A stretch of 64,000 nt of DNA from Microbacterium murale (lineage in GTDB: Bacteria; Actinomycetota; Actinomycetes; Actinomycetales; Microbacteriaceae). Location of the stretch: positions 3,968,001-4,032,000 of the forward strand of contig NZ_JAUSXK010000001.1 of assembly GCF_030815955.1 (NCBI RefSeq), written 5' to 3'. The translations under genes were made by a program, and so were the position numbers. The notes under the pieces were generated by a model. The model did no database searches and was not told the origin of the DNA. It was given only the letters and a program-made list of their open reading frames with translations. Positions 14,123 to 26,742 of the stretch are shown one piece after another. Numbering within the stretch: the first letter of the stretch is position 1; the number at the start of each line of letters is the position of its first letter.

Positions 14123-15655
14123 CTACTGCGCTGCGCGCTCCAGGATCAGCTCGCGCACACGGGCGGCGTCCGCCTGGCCCTTCATCGCCTTCATGACGGC
14201 GCCGATGACCGCACCGGCCGCCTGCACCTTGCCGTCCTTGATCTTCGCCATGACATCGGGCTGAGCTGCGAGAGCATCATCGATCGCGGCGATGAGTGCC
14301 CCGTCATCCGACACGACAGCCAGGCCGCGGCCGTCGACGACCTCCTGCGGAGTGCCCTCGCCCGCGATGACTCCTTCGAGCACCTGGCGAGCGAGCTTGT
14401 CGGTGAGAGTCCCCTCGTCGATGAGCTTCTGCAGGGCGGCGACGTTCTCCGGCGAGATGAGGCCGGAGGCATCCTTGTCCTGGGAGTTCGCGAGACGGGA
14501 AATCTCACCGGTCCACCACTTGCGCGCGGCGGCGGGGGTGGCACCTGCGGCGATGGTCGCCTCGACCTCGTCGATCAGGTTGCCGTTGCGCACGTCCTGG
14601 AACTCCAGGTCGGTGAAGCTCCACTCCGCCTTCAGTCGGCGGCGGCGCGCGACAGGCTGCTCCGGCAGTTCGGCGCGCAGTTCCTCGATCAGCTCTGCGG
14701 TCGGCTGCACAGGAAGCAGATCGGGCTCTGGGAAGTACCGGTAGTCGTCGGCGTCCGACTTCGGCCGGCCCGGTGACGTCGTGCCGGTGTCCTCATGCCA
14801 GTGGCGGGTCTCCTGGATGATCGTTCCGCCGTCGGCGAGGATCTGCGCCTGACGCTGGATCTCGTGGCGCACAGCGCGCTCGACGGAGCGCATCGAGTTG
14901 ACGTTCTTCGTCTCGGTACGCGTGCCTAGCGGTGCCGGCTCCTCGCCCTCGGCGACCCGGCGACGCAGTGAGACGTTCGCGTCGCAGCGCAGGTTGCCGC
15001 GCTCCAGCCGCGCTTCCGAGATGCCGAGACTGCGCACGATGTCGCGGATCGTGGAGACATAAGCCTTCGCGACCTCCGGAGCGCGGTGCTCAGTGCCGTA
15101 GATGATGTCGGTGACGATCTCCACCAGCGGAACACCGGCGCGGTTGTAATCGACCAGCGAGTACTCCGCACCCTGGATGCGGCCGGTCGCCCCGCCCATG
15201 TGGGTGAGCTTTCCGGCGTCCTCCTCCATGTGCGCGCGCTCGATCGGCACTGTGACGAGTGTGCCGTCATCGAGCTCCACGACAACGGATCCCCGGTACG
15301 CGATCGGCTCGTCGTACTGCGAGATCTGGTAGTTCTTGCCGAGATCCGGGTAGAAGTAGTTCTTCCGGGCGAAACGGCTGGATTCCGCGATGGAGCAGCC
15401 CAACGCCAGACCGAGGCTGATCGACGAGCGGATCGCCGTCTCGTTCACGACCGGCATGGCTCCGGGAAGCCCCATGTCGACCGGGGCGATGAGCGTGTTC
15501 GGCTCAGCGGCGTGATACTTCTCGTTCGCCGGGTTCGGTGCGTCCGAGAACATCTTCGTGTTGGTGTTGAGCTCGACATGCACCTCGAATCCGAGCACCG
15601 GCTCGAACAGTTCGAGGGCCTTGTCGAAGTCCATCAGCTTTGCTGCGGCAGCCAT
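14123..15655 (-). CDS. gatB: Asp-tRNA(Asn)/Glu-tRNA(Gln) amidotransferase subunit B
   Basis: This gene encodes 510 residues from ATG 15655, which overlaps the gatA stop by one base (TGATG). With GatA and GatC it converts mischarged Glu-tRNA(Gln) and Asp-tRNA(Asn) to the amides. Family marks are 'FEPVLGFEVHVELNTNTKMF' near the start, 'YFYPDLGKNYQISQYDEPIA' and the 'RYFPEPDLLP' region. The C-terminal YqeY-like tRNA-binding domain ends 'VIGAVMKAMKGQADAARV'. The full length is as expected. Confidence 0.97.
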   Translation of the reverse strand: MAAAAKLMDFDKALELFEPVLGFEVHVELNTNTKMFSDAPNPANEKYHAAEPNTLIAPVDMGLPGAMPVVNETAIRSSISLGLALGCSIAESSRFARKNYFYPDLGKNYQISQYDEPIAYRGSVVVELDDGTLVTVPIERAHMEEDAGKLTHMGGATGRIQGAEYSLVDYNRAGVPLVEIVTDIIYGTEHRAPEVAKAYVSTIRDIVRSLGISEARLERGNLRCDANVSLRRRVAEGEEPAPLGTRTETKNVNSMRSVERAVRHEIQRQAQILADGGTIIQETRHWHEDTGTTSPGRPKSDADDYRYFPEPDLLPVQPTAELIEELRAELPEQPVARRRRLKAEWSFTDLEFQDVRNGNLIDEVEATIAAGATPAAARKWWTGEISRLANSQDKDASGLISPENVAALQKLIDEGTLTDKLARQVLEGVIAGEGTPQEVVDGRGLAVVSDDGALIAAIDDALAAQPDVMAKIKDGKVQAAGAVIGAVMKAMKGQADAARVRELILERAAQ

Positions 15656-17172
15656 CAGCGGGTCCCTCCTGCGAGCTGGGGTGCGCGGGTGAGCAACGGA
15701 GCACCCCACGAGTCGACGAGCGCGGTCTCCAGAGCGGCACCGACGCGATACAGCCGGGCGTCCTCATGCGCAGGCGCGAGGAACTGGATGCCGACGGGCA
15801 TGCCGTCCTCCTCGGCGAGACCGGACGGGATCGAGATGCCTGGTACGCCGGCGAGGTTCGCCGGGATCGTCGTGACATCGTTCAGATACATCTGCAACGG
15901 GTCGTCGATCTTCTCGCCGATCTTGAACGCCGTGGTGGGTGCAGACGGCGTTGCGATGACGTCGACTTCTGCGAATGCGTTGTCGAAATCGCGCTGGATC
16001 AGCGTGCGCACCTTCTGGGCACTGCCGTAGTAGGCGTCGTAATATCCGGCGGACAGCGCGTACGTGCCCAGGATGATGCGGCGCTTGACCTCGTCGCCGA
16101 AGCCCGCCTCGCGTGTGGCGGACATGACGTCCTCCACGGTCGGGTTGCCATCAGGGGTTACCCGAAGGCCGAAGCGCACCGAGTCGAACTTCGCCAGGTT
16201 GCTGGATGCCTCGGCGGGCAGGATCAGGTAGTACGCGGCGACGCCGTACTCGAAGTGCGGGGTGGAGATCTCGACGATCTCTGCACCGTTCGCTTCGAGC
16301 AGGTCGAGCGATGCGCGGAAGGATGCCGCGACCCCGGGCTGGAAGCCGGAATCGGGGAGCTCCTTGATGACGCCGACCTTCAGGCCCTTGAGCACGTCTC
16401 CGCGTGCGCCCTCACGAGCGGCATCCGCGAACGACGGCCACGCGTCGGTGAGCGAGGTGGAGTCCTTCGGGTCGTGGCCACCGATGATGTCGTGCAGCAG
16501 ACCGGAGTCGAGGACCGTGCGGGTCACAGGGCCGACCTGGTCGAGACTCGAGGCCAGGGCGATGGCGCCGTAACGGCTGACTCCGCCGTAGGTCGGCTTG
16601 ATGCCGACGGTGCCGGTGACGTGCGCCGGCTGACGGATCGATCCGCCGGTATCCGAGCCGAGGGCGAGCGGCGCTTCGAAGGCCGCGACGGCAGCGGCCG
16701 AACCACCGCCGGAACCGCCGGGGATCCGGTCGAGATCCCACGGGTTCCGGGTGGGGCCGTACGCGGAGTGCTCGGTGGAAGACCCCATCGCGAACTCGTC
16801 CATGTTGGTCTTGCCGAGCGGCACGAGGCCGGCTGCGCGCGCCCGTGCGACGACCGTCGCGTCGTACGGCGACATGTAGCCCTCGAGGATCTTCGATCCA
16901 CTCGTGGTCGGCTGGTCGGTCGTGACGAGGACGTCCTTGATCGCGAGCGGAACGCCGGCGAGCGGTCCGAGCTTCTCCCCCGCGGCGCGCTGGGCGTCGA
17001 CCGCGTCGGCCGCGGCGAGAGCGCCGTCGTTCACATGCAGGAACGCATGCACATCACCGTCGACAGCGGCGATCCTGTCGAGGTGGGCCTGGGTGGCTTC
17101 GCGGCTGGAGACCTCACCCGCGGCGAGCTTGTCCGCGAGCTCCGCGGCGGTCCAGCGGATGATGTCGCTCAC
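15655..17172 (-). CDS. gatA: Asp-tRNA(Asn)/Glu-tRNA(Gln) amidotransferase subunit A
   Basis: This gene encodes 505 residues of the glutaminase subunit, an amidase-signature enzyme. The Ser-cisSer-Lys triad is visible: lysine in '[12 protein letters not shown]', cis-serine in '[14 protein letters not shown]', and the nucleophile in '[14 protein letters not shown]'. ATG 17172 overlaps the gatC stop by four bases, and its own stop overlaps gatB, so the three subunits are translationally coupled. Confidence 0.97.
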   Translation of the reverse strand: MSDIIRWTAAELADKLAAGEVSSREATQAHLDRIAAVDGDVHAFLHVNDGALAAADAVDAQRAAGEKLGPLAGVPLAIKDVLVTTDQPTTSGSKILEGYMSPYDATVVARARAAGLVPLGKTNMDEFAMGSSTEHSAYGPTRNPWDLDRIPGGSGGGSAAAVAAFEAPLALGSDTGGSIRQPAHVTGTVGIKPTYGGVSRYGAIALASSLDQVGPVTRTVLDSGLLHDIIGGHDPKDSTSLTDAWPSFADAAREGARGDVLKGLKVGVIKELPDSGFQPGVAASFRASLDLLEANGAEIVEISTPHFEYGVAAYYLILPAEASSNLAKFDSVRFGLRVTPDGNPTVEDVMSATREAGFGDEVKRRIILGTYALSAGYYDAYYGSAQKVRTLIQRDFDNAFAEVDVIATPSAPTTAFKIGEKIDDPLQMYLNDVTTIPANLAGVPGISIPSGLAEEDGMPVGIQFLAPAHEDARLYRVGAALETALVDSWGAPLLTRAPQLAGGTR

Positions 17173-17468
17173 TGCTCTTCTCCCAGGATCGCGGTCACGC
17201 GGAAACGGCCGTCCGCAGCATCCGGTGCGTTCTGCAGCACCTGCTCGTGCGTGAGCGTCTCTCCGACCACGTCGGGCCGGAACACATTCGCGAGCGGGAT
17301 GGGGTGGCTGGTGGCCGCCACATCCGGCGTCGCGACCTCCGACACCTTCGCGATGTTGTCGACGATGGCGTCGAGCTGGCCCGTGAGCCGCGTCACCTCG
17401 TCGTCATTCAGCTGGATGCGTGCGAGCACGCCGAGATGGCGCACGAGTTCAGGGGTGATTTCAGACAC
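17169..17468 (-). CDS. gatC: Asp-tRNA(Asn)/Glu-tRNA(Gln) amidotransferase subunit C
   Basis: This gene encodes 99 residues of the small subunit that wraps around and stabilises GatA. '[20 protein letters not shown]' at the N-terminus and '[18 protein letters not shown]' in the second half are typical, as is the terminal '[11 protein letters not shown]'. It is first in the minus-strand gatC-gatA-gatB operon, divergent from the acyl-CoA ligase gene with 71 bases between them. Confidence 0.96.
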   Translation of the reverse strand: MSEITPELVRHLGVLARIQLNDDEVTRLTGQLDAIVDNIAKVSEVATPDVAATSHPIPLANVFRPDVVGETLTHEQVLQNAPDAADGRFRVTAILGEEQ

Positions 17469-17539
17469 CGCCCCAGTCTAGTTCGCGCCATCGACGCCCC
17501 CGCGCGCCAGCCGGTCGGATGTCGCAATAGGCTGTCGCC

Positions 17540-19240
17540 ATGACGACGTTCGATCCCCCTCGCCCCTGGGTCGCCAGCTACGCCGAGGGTGTTCCGGAAG
17601 ATCTCGCCCCTGTCGACGGCTCGCTGATCGACATCGTCGCGGCATCCGCGCGGGATTATCCGGATGCTGTCGCCCTGCAGTTCTTCGGTCAGGAGACCAC
17701 TTACGCCGAGATGCAGCGCGCCATCGACCGCGCGGCCGCCGGACTGCGCGATCTGGGTGTCCGAGCCGGTGATCCTGTCGCGATCGTGCTGCCGAACTGT
17801 CCGCAGCACATCATCGCCTTTTATGCCGTTCTGCGCCTCGGCGCAGTTGTCGTGGAGCACAACCCGCTGTACACACCACGCGAACTGCGCAAGCAGTTCG
17901 AAGATCACGGAGCGAAGCACGCGATCGTGTGGAGCAAGGTCGTGAAAACAGTGCAGGAGTTCCCCGCAGACCTCGCCGTGACGTCACTGATCTCGGTCGA
18001 CGTCACCACGGCGATGCCGTTCCTGACCCGGATCGCGCTGACGCTGCCGATCGCAAAGGCGCGCGAGTCGCGCGCGGCCCTCACCGAGAAGGTGCGCGGT
18101 GCGATCTCGTGGAAGCAGATCGTCGGCACGACGCCGCTGCCGGCGTCGCATCCTCGACCTGTGACCGACGATCTCGCAATCATCCAGTACACATCCGGCA
18201 CGACAGGAACCCCCAAGGGCGCAGCACTGACGCACCGCAACCTGCTCTCGAACGCCGCACAGTCGAAGGCATGGGTGCCGTCGATCCAGCGCGGACAGGG
18301 TTGCGTCGTCTACGCCGTGCTGCCGATGTTCCACGCCTACGGGCTCACGCTCTGCCTGACGTTCGCGATGTCGATGGGCGCCCGTCTCGTGCTCTTCCCG
18401 AAGTTCGATCCCGATCTGGTGCTCGATGTCGTGAAGAAGCACCCGGCGACCTTCCTGCCCCTGGTGCCTCCGATCGCCGAGCGCCTGCTGAAGGCAGCCG
18501 AAGCCAGAGGCACCTCACTCGCCGGTACAGAGGTCGCGATCTCGGGTGCCATGGCGCTGCCGCATGAACTGGTCGTGCCGTTCGAGGCGGCCACAGGAGG
18601 ATACCTCGTCGAGGGCTACGGACTCAGCGAGTGCTCCCCCGTGCTGATGGCGAACCCTGTGGCGCAGAACCGCGTGCCCGGCACCGTCGGTCTGCCGCTG
18701 CCCGGTACCGAATGCCGCGTCGTCGATCCCGAGAATCCGACGCAGGACGTCGAGCCCGGTACGCCCGGCGAGCTCGTGGTCCGCGGCCCGCAGGTGTTCG
18801 CCGGGTATTACGGCAAGCCGGAGGCCACTGAGGAGTCGTTCGTCGACGGCTGGTACCGCACCGGCGACATCGTGACGATCGATGAGTTCGGATTCGTGCG
18901 GATCGTCGATCGCATCAAGGAGCTCATCGTCACTGGCGGCTTCAATGTCGCACCGACCGAGGTCGAGAACGCGCTGCGTCAGTATCCGTCCGTGGCGGAT
19001 GCCGCAGTGGTCGGGCTGCACAGCGACCACTCCGGCGAAGAGGTCGTCGCCGCTATCATCCTGGATGCCGGCGCCGAGCTCGACGAGGAGGCCATCAGGC
19101 AGTTCGCCCGCAGCATCCTCACTCCGTACAAAGTGCCGCGCAGGATCTTCGTCGTGGACGAATTGCCGAAGTCCTTGATCGGCAAGGTGCTGCGTCGTCA
19201 GGTGAAGGAGAAGCTCGAGTCGTTGACGAGCGGCGGCTGA
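17540..19240 (+). CDS. Long-chain fatty acid-CoA ligase (AMP-binding)
   Basis: This gene encodes 566 residues of an ANL-superfamily adenylating enzyme that activates a carboxylic acid, probably a fatty acid, to its CoA thioester. The AMP-binding P-loop is 'YTSGTTGTPKGAALTHRNL'. 'GYGLSECSPVL' carries the A5 motif, 'DGWYRTGDIV' the A7 motif, and the C-terminal catalytic lysine lies in 'PKSLIGKVLRRQ'. No membrane segment is evident. It stands alone between gatC and the helicase. Chain-length specificity cannot be read from the sequence. Confidence 0.92.
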   Translation: MTTFDPPRPWVASYAEGVPEDLAPVDGSLIDIVAASARDYPDAVALQFFGQETTYAEMQRAIDRAAAGLRDLGVRAGDPVAIVLPNCPQHIIAFYAVLRLGAVVVEHNPLYTPRELRKQFEDHGAKHAIVWSKVVKTVQEFPADLAVTSLISVDVTTAMPFLTRIALTLPIAKARESRAALTEKVRGAISWKQIVGTTPLPASHPRPVTDDLAIIQYTSGTTGTPKGAALTHRNLLSNAAQSKAWVPSIQRGQGCVVYAVLPMFHAYGLTLCLTFAMSMGARLVLFPKFDPDLVLDVVKKHPATFLPLVPPIAERLLKAAEARGTSLAGTEVAISGAMALPHELVVPFEAATGGYLVEGYGLSECSPVLMANPVAQNRVPGTVGLPLPGTECRVVDPENPTQDVEPGTPGELVVRGPQVFAGYYGKPEATEESFVDGWYRTGDIVTIDEFGFVRIVDRIKELIVTGGFNVAPTEVENALRQYPSVADAAVVGLHSDHSGEEVVAAIILDAGAELDEEAIRQFARSILTPYKVPRRIFVVDELPKSLIGKVLRRQVKEKLESLTSGG

Positions 19241-19289
19241 CGCCGCGTCTTCACAGGTGAGAAGCGGCTCGACGCGCTACCTTTAGGTA

Positions 19290-21125
19290 GTGACCCCTGA
19301 AGATGCAGATTTGAACGAGCCCACCGACGAATCCCCCGCGACCCCCGGATTCGAGGAACTCGGCATCACCGGACCAGTCCTCGCGGCGATCCGCGGCCTC
19401 GGCTACGAGACCCCATCGCCCATCCAGGCGGCGACGATCCCGACGCTGCTCGGCGGCCGCGACGTCGTGGGCATGGCCCAGACCGGAACCGGCAAGACCG
19501 CCGCGTTCGCACTGCCGGTGCTCGAGCGACTCGACGTCTCCCAGAAGACACCGCAGGCCCTCGTGCTGGCGCCGACCCGTGAGCTCGCGCTCCAGGTCTG
19601 CGAGGCGTTCGAATCGTACGCCGCGAAGATGAAGGGCGTGCACGTCCTGCCCGTCTACGGCGGACAGGGATACGGCGTGCAGCTTTCTGCATTGCGCCGC
19701 GGCGTTCATGTCATCGTCGGCACTCCTGGTCGCATCATGGACCACCTCGCCAAGGGCACCCTCGACCTCTCCGCATTGAAGTACCTCGTACTCGACGAGG
19801 CAGACGAGATGCTGAAGATGGGCTTCGCCGAGGACGTCGAGCAGATCCTGGCGCAGACTCCGGCCGAGAAGCAGGTCGCCCTGTTCTCCGCGACGATGCC
19901 GCCGCAGATCCGACGCCTCGCGCAGAAGTACCTGCATGACGCCGAAGAGATCACGGTCAAGTCGAAGACCGCGTCGAGCACGAACATCACGCAGCGCTAC
20001 CTCGTCGTCTCGTATCAGCAGAAGGTCGACGCCCTCACCCGAATCCTCGAGGTCGAGAACTTCGACGGCATGATCGTCTTCGTCCGCACGAAGAACGAGA
20101 CCGAGACGCTGGCTGAGAAGCTGCGTGCACGCGGCTACTCCGCCGCCGCCATCAACGGCGACGTCGCACAGGTTCAACGCGAACGCAGCGTGAACCAGCT
20201 CAAGGACGGCAAGCTCGACATCCTCGTCGCCACCGATGTCGCCGCCCGTGGTCTGGACGTGGAACGCATCAGCCACGTCATCAACTACGACATCCCGACC
20301 GACACCGAGTCGTACACGCACCGCATCGGCCGCACCGGCCGTGCCGGGCGCACCGGAGACGCGATCAGCTTCATCACTCCGCGCGAGCGGTACCTGCTCA
20401 AGAGCATCGAGAAGGCAACCCGTCAGGCTCCGACTCAGATGACGCTGCCGAGCACAGATGACGTCAACACGACTCGTCTGGCACGCTTCGACGACGGCAT
20501 CACCGCCGCGCTCGCAGAGACCAGCCGCATCGAAGCGTTCCGCGACATCGTCGCCCACTACGTGCGCAATCACGATGTGCCCGAGGGCGACGTCGCGGCG
20601 GCGCTCGCGGTCGTCGCACAGGGCAAGACTCCCCTGCTGCTCGACCCCGCGAATGATCCGCTGGCCAGGTCGGTCGAGGCCGACAATCGTCCGCGTCGTG
20701 ACTCCGGGGATCGTCCGGAGCGCGGAACGGGCCCCCGCACTGAGCGTCGCAGTCGCAGCGACTACGCGCCGTACCGCATCGAGGTCGGCCGCCGCCACCG
20801 CGTCGAACCGCGTCAGATCGTCGGCGCGCTGGCCAACGAGGGCGGCCTCGGGCGCGATGACTTCGGCGGGATCAAGATCAACCCGGACTTCTCGATCGTG
20901 GAGCTGCCCGCGAACCTGAGCCCGTCGGTGCTCGACAAGCTCAAGGACACCCGCATCTCCGGACGCCTGATCGAGATCAAGGCCGACCGTGGAGCCCCCG
21001 GGCGTCGCGGCGGCGGCAGCGACGGCGGAGCGCGTGGCGGCTACGAGCGTCGCGAGCGTCCTTCCTACGGCGACCGTCCTGCACGCGACGACAAGCCGTA
21101 CCGCAAGCCCCGTCACAAGGACTGA
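19290..21125 (+). CDS. DEAD-box ATP-dependent RNA helicase
   Basis: This gene encodes 611 residues from GTG 19290. All helicase motifs are present: Q motif 'TPSPIQAATIP', Walker A 'AQTGTGKTAAF', 'PTRELALQ', 'GTPGRIMDHL', 'DEADEMLK', 'SATMPPQ', 'ARGLDVERISHV' and 'HRIGRTGRAG'. After residue 480 is a DbpA-like RNA-binding domain ('YRIEVGRRHRVEPRQIVGAL'), then an Arg/Gly-rich tail. This is the CsdA/DeaD layout of helicases that act in ribosome assembly, cold adaptation or RNA turnover. The palindromic element follows its stop closely. Confidence 0.95.
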   Translation: MTPEDADLNEPTDESPATPGFEELGITGPVLAAIRGLGYETPSPIQAATIPTLLGGRDVVGMAQTGTGKTAAFALPVLERLDVSQKTPQALVLAPTRELALQVCEAFESYAAKMKGVHVLPVYGGQGYGVQLSALRRGVHVIVGTPGRIMDHLAKGTLDLSALKYLVLDEADEMLKMGFAEDVEQILAQTPAEKQVALFSATMPPQIRRLAQKYLHDAEEITVKSKTASSTNITQRYLVVSYQQKVDALTRILEVENFDGMIVFVRTKNETETLAEKLRARGYSAAAINGDVAQVQRERSVNQLKDGKLDILVATDVAARGLDVERISHVINYDIPTDTESYTHRIGRTGRAGRTGDAISFITPRERYLLKSIEKATRQAPTQMTLPSTDDVNTTRLARFDDGITAALAETSRIEAFRDIVAHYVRNHDVPEGDVAAALAVVAQGKTPLLLDPANDPLARSVEADNRPRRDSGDRPERGTGPRTERRSRSDYAPYRIEVGRRHRVEPRQIVGALANEGGLGRDDFGGIKINPDFSIVELPANLSPSVLDKLKDTRISGRLIEIKADRGAPGRRGGGSDGGARGGYERRERPSYGDRPARDDKPYRKPRHKD

Positions 21126-21132
21126 GCGCGTC

Positions 21133-21196
21133 GAAACAGGACCTGCTGCACGAAACGGGCCGTGCCAAGGCCTGTTCGTGCAGCAGGTCCTGTTTC
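21133..21196. repeat. Long hairpin after the helicase gene, candidate terminator or mobile palindrome
   Basis: Perfect 22-base arms at 21133-21154 and 21175-21196 contain CAGGACCTGCTGCACG. Pairing continues inward with one bulged base and one wobble, leaving a small loop near 21162-21168. It begins eight bases after the helicase stop and can terminate that transcript. Words from it recur after acyP at 21489-21545. Confidence 0.8.
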
Positions 21197-21215
21197 ACGC
21201 TGGCATCCTTGAGGC

Positions 21216-21491
21216 ATGAGGTCGGTGCGGGTGATCACTAGCGGGCGCGTACAAGGCGTCGGGTACCGGTGGTTCGTGCGCGAGGAAGCGTCGGCACGCG
21301 GTGTCGATGGCTGGGTGCGCAACCGCCGGGATGGGACCGTGGAGGCCGAGTTGCACGGCGCAGGTGCCGACGTCCAAGCCGTCCTCGATTCGATGGCGCA
21401 GGGACCATCCGGCGCGCGGATAGATGACGTCAGGGTCACTGACGTGCCCGCATCCGCGTCGCCCGGATTCGAGATCCGCGCCACTGCCTGA
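21216..21491 (+). CDS. acyP: Acylphosphatase
   Basis: This gene encodes 91 residues that hydrolyse acyl phosphates such as carbamoyl or 1,3-bisphosphoglyceryl phosphate. The signature 'GRVQGVGYRWFVREEA' holds the phosphate-binding loop and catalytic arginine, and 'GWVRNRRDGTVEAE' the catalytic asparagine. Length and order match the family. The gene sits alone between two related palindromic elements. Confidence 0.96.
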   Translation: MRSVRVITSGRVQGVGYRWFVREEASARGVDGWVRNRRDGTVEAELHGAGADVQAVLDSMAQGPSGARIDDVRVTDVPASASPGFEIRATA

Positions 21492-21545
21492 AACGGGTGC
21501 GACCTATCGAGTCGTGCAGTGCCTCTTGTGCGGCAGGACCTGTTC
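21489..21545. repeat. Diverged copy of the palindromic element, after acyP
   Basis: This stretch shares GAAACGGG, TCGTGCAG and GCAGGACCTGTT with the hairpin at 21133-21196, in an order that suggests a degraded relative. It no longer forms a long perfect stem. It separates acyP from the convergent hypothetical gene. Confidence 0.4.
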
Positions 21546-21546
21546 T

Positions 21547-24326
<2,780 letters not shown>

Positions 24327-24369
24327 TCACTCATTCTATGAGCGAGGACCGACATCAGAGGGGCCAGCC

Positions 24370-25467
24370 TCACGCCTCGACCGGAACCGCCGAGACCGTC
24401 TTATCGATCGTGAACTGCCCCAGCACCCGTGTGCCGATGTACAGCACTGCGGTCTGCCCCGGAGCGACACCGTCGAGAGGCACCTCGGGCACGACATCCA
24501 CGCCGACGGCGGACACCGTAGCCCGTGCGGGCACGGGCTCGGAGTGTGCGCGGATCTGCACATGGCAGTCGAACTCCGACGACGTCGGTGCGGCACCCGC
24601 CCAGGAGTAGCGCTCCCCCGAGATCTCGCCGATCGCCAGAGCCTCCTTCGGGCCGACCACGACCGTGTTCGAGACCGGGCGCACCTCGAGCACGAACCGC
24701 GGTTTGCCGTCGGCCGCGGGGATTCCGAGCTTCAATCCCTTGCGCTGTCCGACGGTGAAGGCGTGCGCTCCCTCGTGCGAACCGATGACGGTACCATCGC
24801 GGTCGAGGATCTCGCCCTGCTCCGCACCGACCTTCTCCGCCAGCCAGCCACGCGTGTCGCCATCGGGGATGAAGCAGATGTCATGGCTGTCCGGCTTCTG
24901 TGCGACGCTGAGCCCGCGCTCGGCGGCCTCAGCGCGTACGAGCGCCTTCGACGGCGTCAGCCCGAGGGGGAAATAGGTGTGCGCGAGCTGCTCAGCAGTG
25001 AGCACGCCGAGCACGTACGACTGATCCTTCGCATTGTCGGAGGCGCGGTGCAGCTCGAGACCGCCCTCGCCATCGACGAGCGTCGCGTAATGTCCAGTGC
25101 ACACGGCATCGAAGCCCAGTTCGATCGCGCGCTCCAGCAGCGCCGCGAACTTGATCTTCTCGTTGCAGCGCATGCACGGGTTCGGCGTGCGGCCTGCCTG
25201 GTACTCCGAGATGAAGTCATCGATCACGTCGTCGCGGAAGCGTTCGGAGAAGTCCCAGACGTAGAAAGGGATTCCGAGCTTGTCGGAGGCCCGACGCGCG
25301 TCCATCGCATCTTCGATCGTGCAGCAGCCGCGGCTGCCGGTGCGCAACGTGCCACCTGCTCTGGAGAGGGCGAGATGCACCCCGGTGACGTCGTGGCCTG
25401 CCTCCACGGCACGTGCGGCCGCTACGGCCGAGTCCACGCCGCCGCTCATCGCCGCAAGAATTCGCAT
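24370..25467 (-). CDS. mnmA: tRNA-specific 2-thiouridylase
   Basis: This gene encodes 365 residues that thiolate U34 of tRNA-Lys, -Glu and -Gln. The PP-loop is '[11 protein letters not shown]' at the N-terminus. The catalytic cysteines are in '[12 protein letters not shown]' and '[12 protein letters not shown]'. The C-terminal beta-barrel contains '[14 protein letters not shown]'. It follows a cysteine desulfurase gene by nine bases on the same strand, so the sulfur donor and the thiolase are made together. Confidence 0.97.
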   Translation of the reverse strand: MRILAAMSGGVDSAVAAARAVEAGHDVTGVHLALSRAGGTLRTGSRGCCTIEDAMDARRASDKLGIPFYVWDFSERFRDDVIDDFISEYQAGRTPNPCMRCNEKIKFAALLERAIELGFDAVCTGHYATLVDGEGGLELHRASDNAKDQSYVLGVLTAEQLAHTYFPLGLTPSKALVRAEAAERGLSVAQKPDSHDICFIPDGDTRGWLAEKVGAEQGEILDRDGTVIGSHEGAHAFTVGQRKGLKLGIPAADGKPRFVLEVRPVSNTVVVGPKEALAIGEISGERYSWAGAAPTSSEFDCHVQIRAHSEPVPARATVSAVGVDVVPEVPLDGVAPGQTAVLYIGTRVLGQFTIDKTVSAVPVEA

Positions 25468-25476
25468 TGGTCCAGT

Positions 25477-26652
25477 CTACGAGCGTGAACCTGATGCGGA
25501 CCCGGATGCCCTGTCATACGCATCAGAGATCGTCGCGAGCACTGCGTCGACATCGGCGTCGTCTGATGTGCGGCCGAGAGTGAATCGCAATACGCTGCGG
25601 GCATCCTGCTCGCTGCGTCCCATGGCCATGACGACGTGCGACGGTTCGGCGACGCCGGCCTGGCAGGCGGAGCCGGTGGACGCCGCGACTCCAGCGACAT
25701 CGAGCAGGAACAGCAGGCTCTCCCCCACTGCGCCGGGGAACAGCACGTGAACGTTGTTCGGGAGCCGGTCGTACGGGTCACCCAGCAGCGTGGACGATGG
25801 GACGGCGGAGCGGATGCCGGAGATCAGACGATCTCGCAGCGCAGAGAGCCGCTCGACCTCTGTCGCGCGTTCCGCCTCAGCGAGCTCCAGTGCGACGGCG
25901 AATGCGGCCGCACCAGCCACATCCTGTGTTCCCGCACGAAGGCCGCGCTGCTGCGCGCCACCGTGCAGCAGCCCTGTGAGTCTGGCGGTGCGCGCGACGA
26001 TGAGAGCACCCACTCCCACCGGGGCACCGACCTTGTGCCCGGCGACGCTCATCGCGACGAGGCCCACTCCTGGCGCGGCATCCGCTCGCAGACCGCGGAA
26101 CGACAGCGGAACATGTCCGAGAGCGCTCACCGCGTCCAGGTGCAGCGGAATCCGGGCCGCCGCCGCAGCATCGGCGAGAGCAGCGGCATCGTTGATCGTG
26201 CCCACCTCGTTGTTCGCGACGAGCGCTGTCGCCAGCGCCGCCCCGCTCAGCGCGTCAGCGAACGCCTCGACCTCGATACGACCGGTCTCGGACAGCGCCA
26301 CCCGTCGCACCACTGCGCCTTCAGCTGCAAGAGCGGTGACAGTGTCCATGCTCGCGTGGTGTTCGCCGTCCGGCAGCACGATGGCGTCAACATCCGTGAT
26401 GCGAGCGGCCCAGAGACCACGCAACGCCGTATTTATCGACTCGGTGCCGCCGGATGTCAGCACCACCTCGATCGGATCGCACCCGAGAACCGCGGCGATC
26501 CGCTCGCGTGATTCCTCGAGCAGCCGACGAGCATCCTGGCCCGCGCCGTGCGTCGACGACGCGTTGCCGATGACTTCGGTCGCCGCCAGCCACGCGTCCC
26601 GCGCCTCAGGGCGCAGTGGCGTGGTCGCCGCGTGGTCGAGATAAAAACGCAT
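25477..26652 (-). CDS. Cysteine desulfurase (NifS/IscS-type)
   Basis: This gene encodes 391 residues from ATG 26652 ('MRFYLDHAATTPLRPEA'). It is a PLP enzyme that takes sulfur from cysteine. The PLP lysine is in 'AMSVAGHKVGAPVGVGAL', the histidine in 'PDGEHHASM', and the persulfide cysteine in 'ASTGSACQAGVAEPSHV'. The short 'SACQAG' loop and place before mnmA suggest it feeds tRNA thiolation. It may also supply Fe-S assembly, because no desulfurase is visible in the suf run at the end of the window. Confidence 0.94.
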   Translation of the reverse strand: MRFYLDHAATTPLRPEARDAWLAATEVIGNASSTHGAGQDARRLLEESRERIAAVLGCDPIEVVLTSGGTESINTALRGLWAARITDVDAIVLPDGEHHASMDTVTALAAEGAVVRRVALSETGRIEVEAFADALSGAALATALVANNEVGTINDAAALADAAAAARIPLHLDAVSALGHVPLSFRGLRADAAPGVGLVAMSVAGHKVGAPVGVGALIVARTARLTGLLHGGAQQRGLRAGTQDVAGAAAFAVALELAEAERATEVERLSALRDRLISGIRSAVPSSTLLGDPYDRLPNNVHVLFPGAVGESLLFLLDVAGVAASTGSACQAGVAEPSHVVMAMGRSEQDARSVLRFTLGRTSDDADVDAVLATISDAYDRASGSASGSRS

Positions 26653-26742
26653 CCCTCGATTCTCCCATCTCTCCGGACACGGCAGGTGAAACCGAGTACG
26701 CGCTGTCATGAGACTGCAACACATCCCGCCTAATGTGTACTC

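Noticed and set aside
15640-17481. 613-codon open frame opposite gatA and gatC
   Set aside because: It is antisense to two fully conserved subunits. Composition is arginine-rich and no domain is visible.
19251-21116. 621-codon open frame opposite the DEAD-box helicase
   Set aside because: Antisense shadow of a gene with every helicase motif intact.
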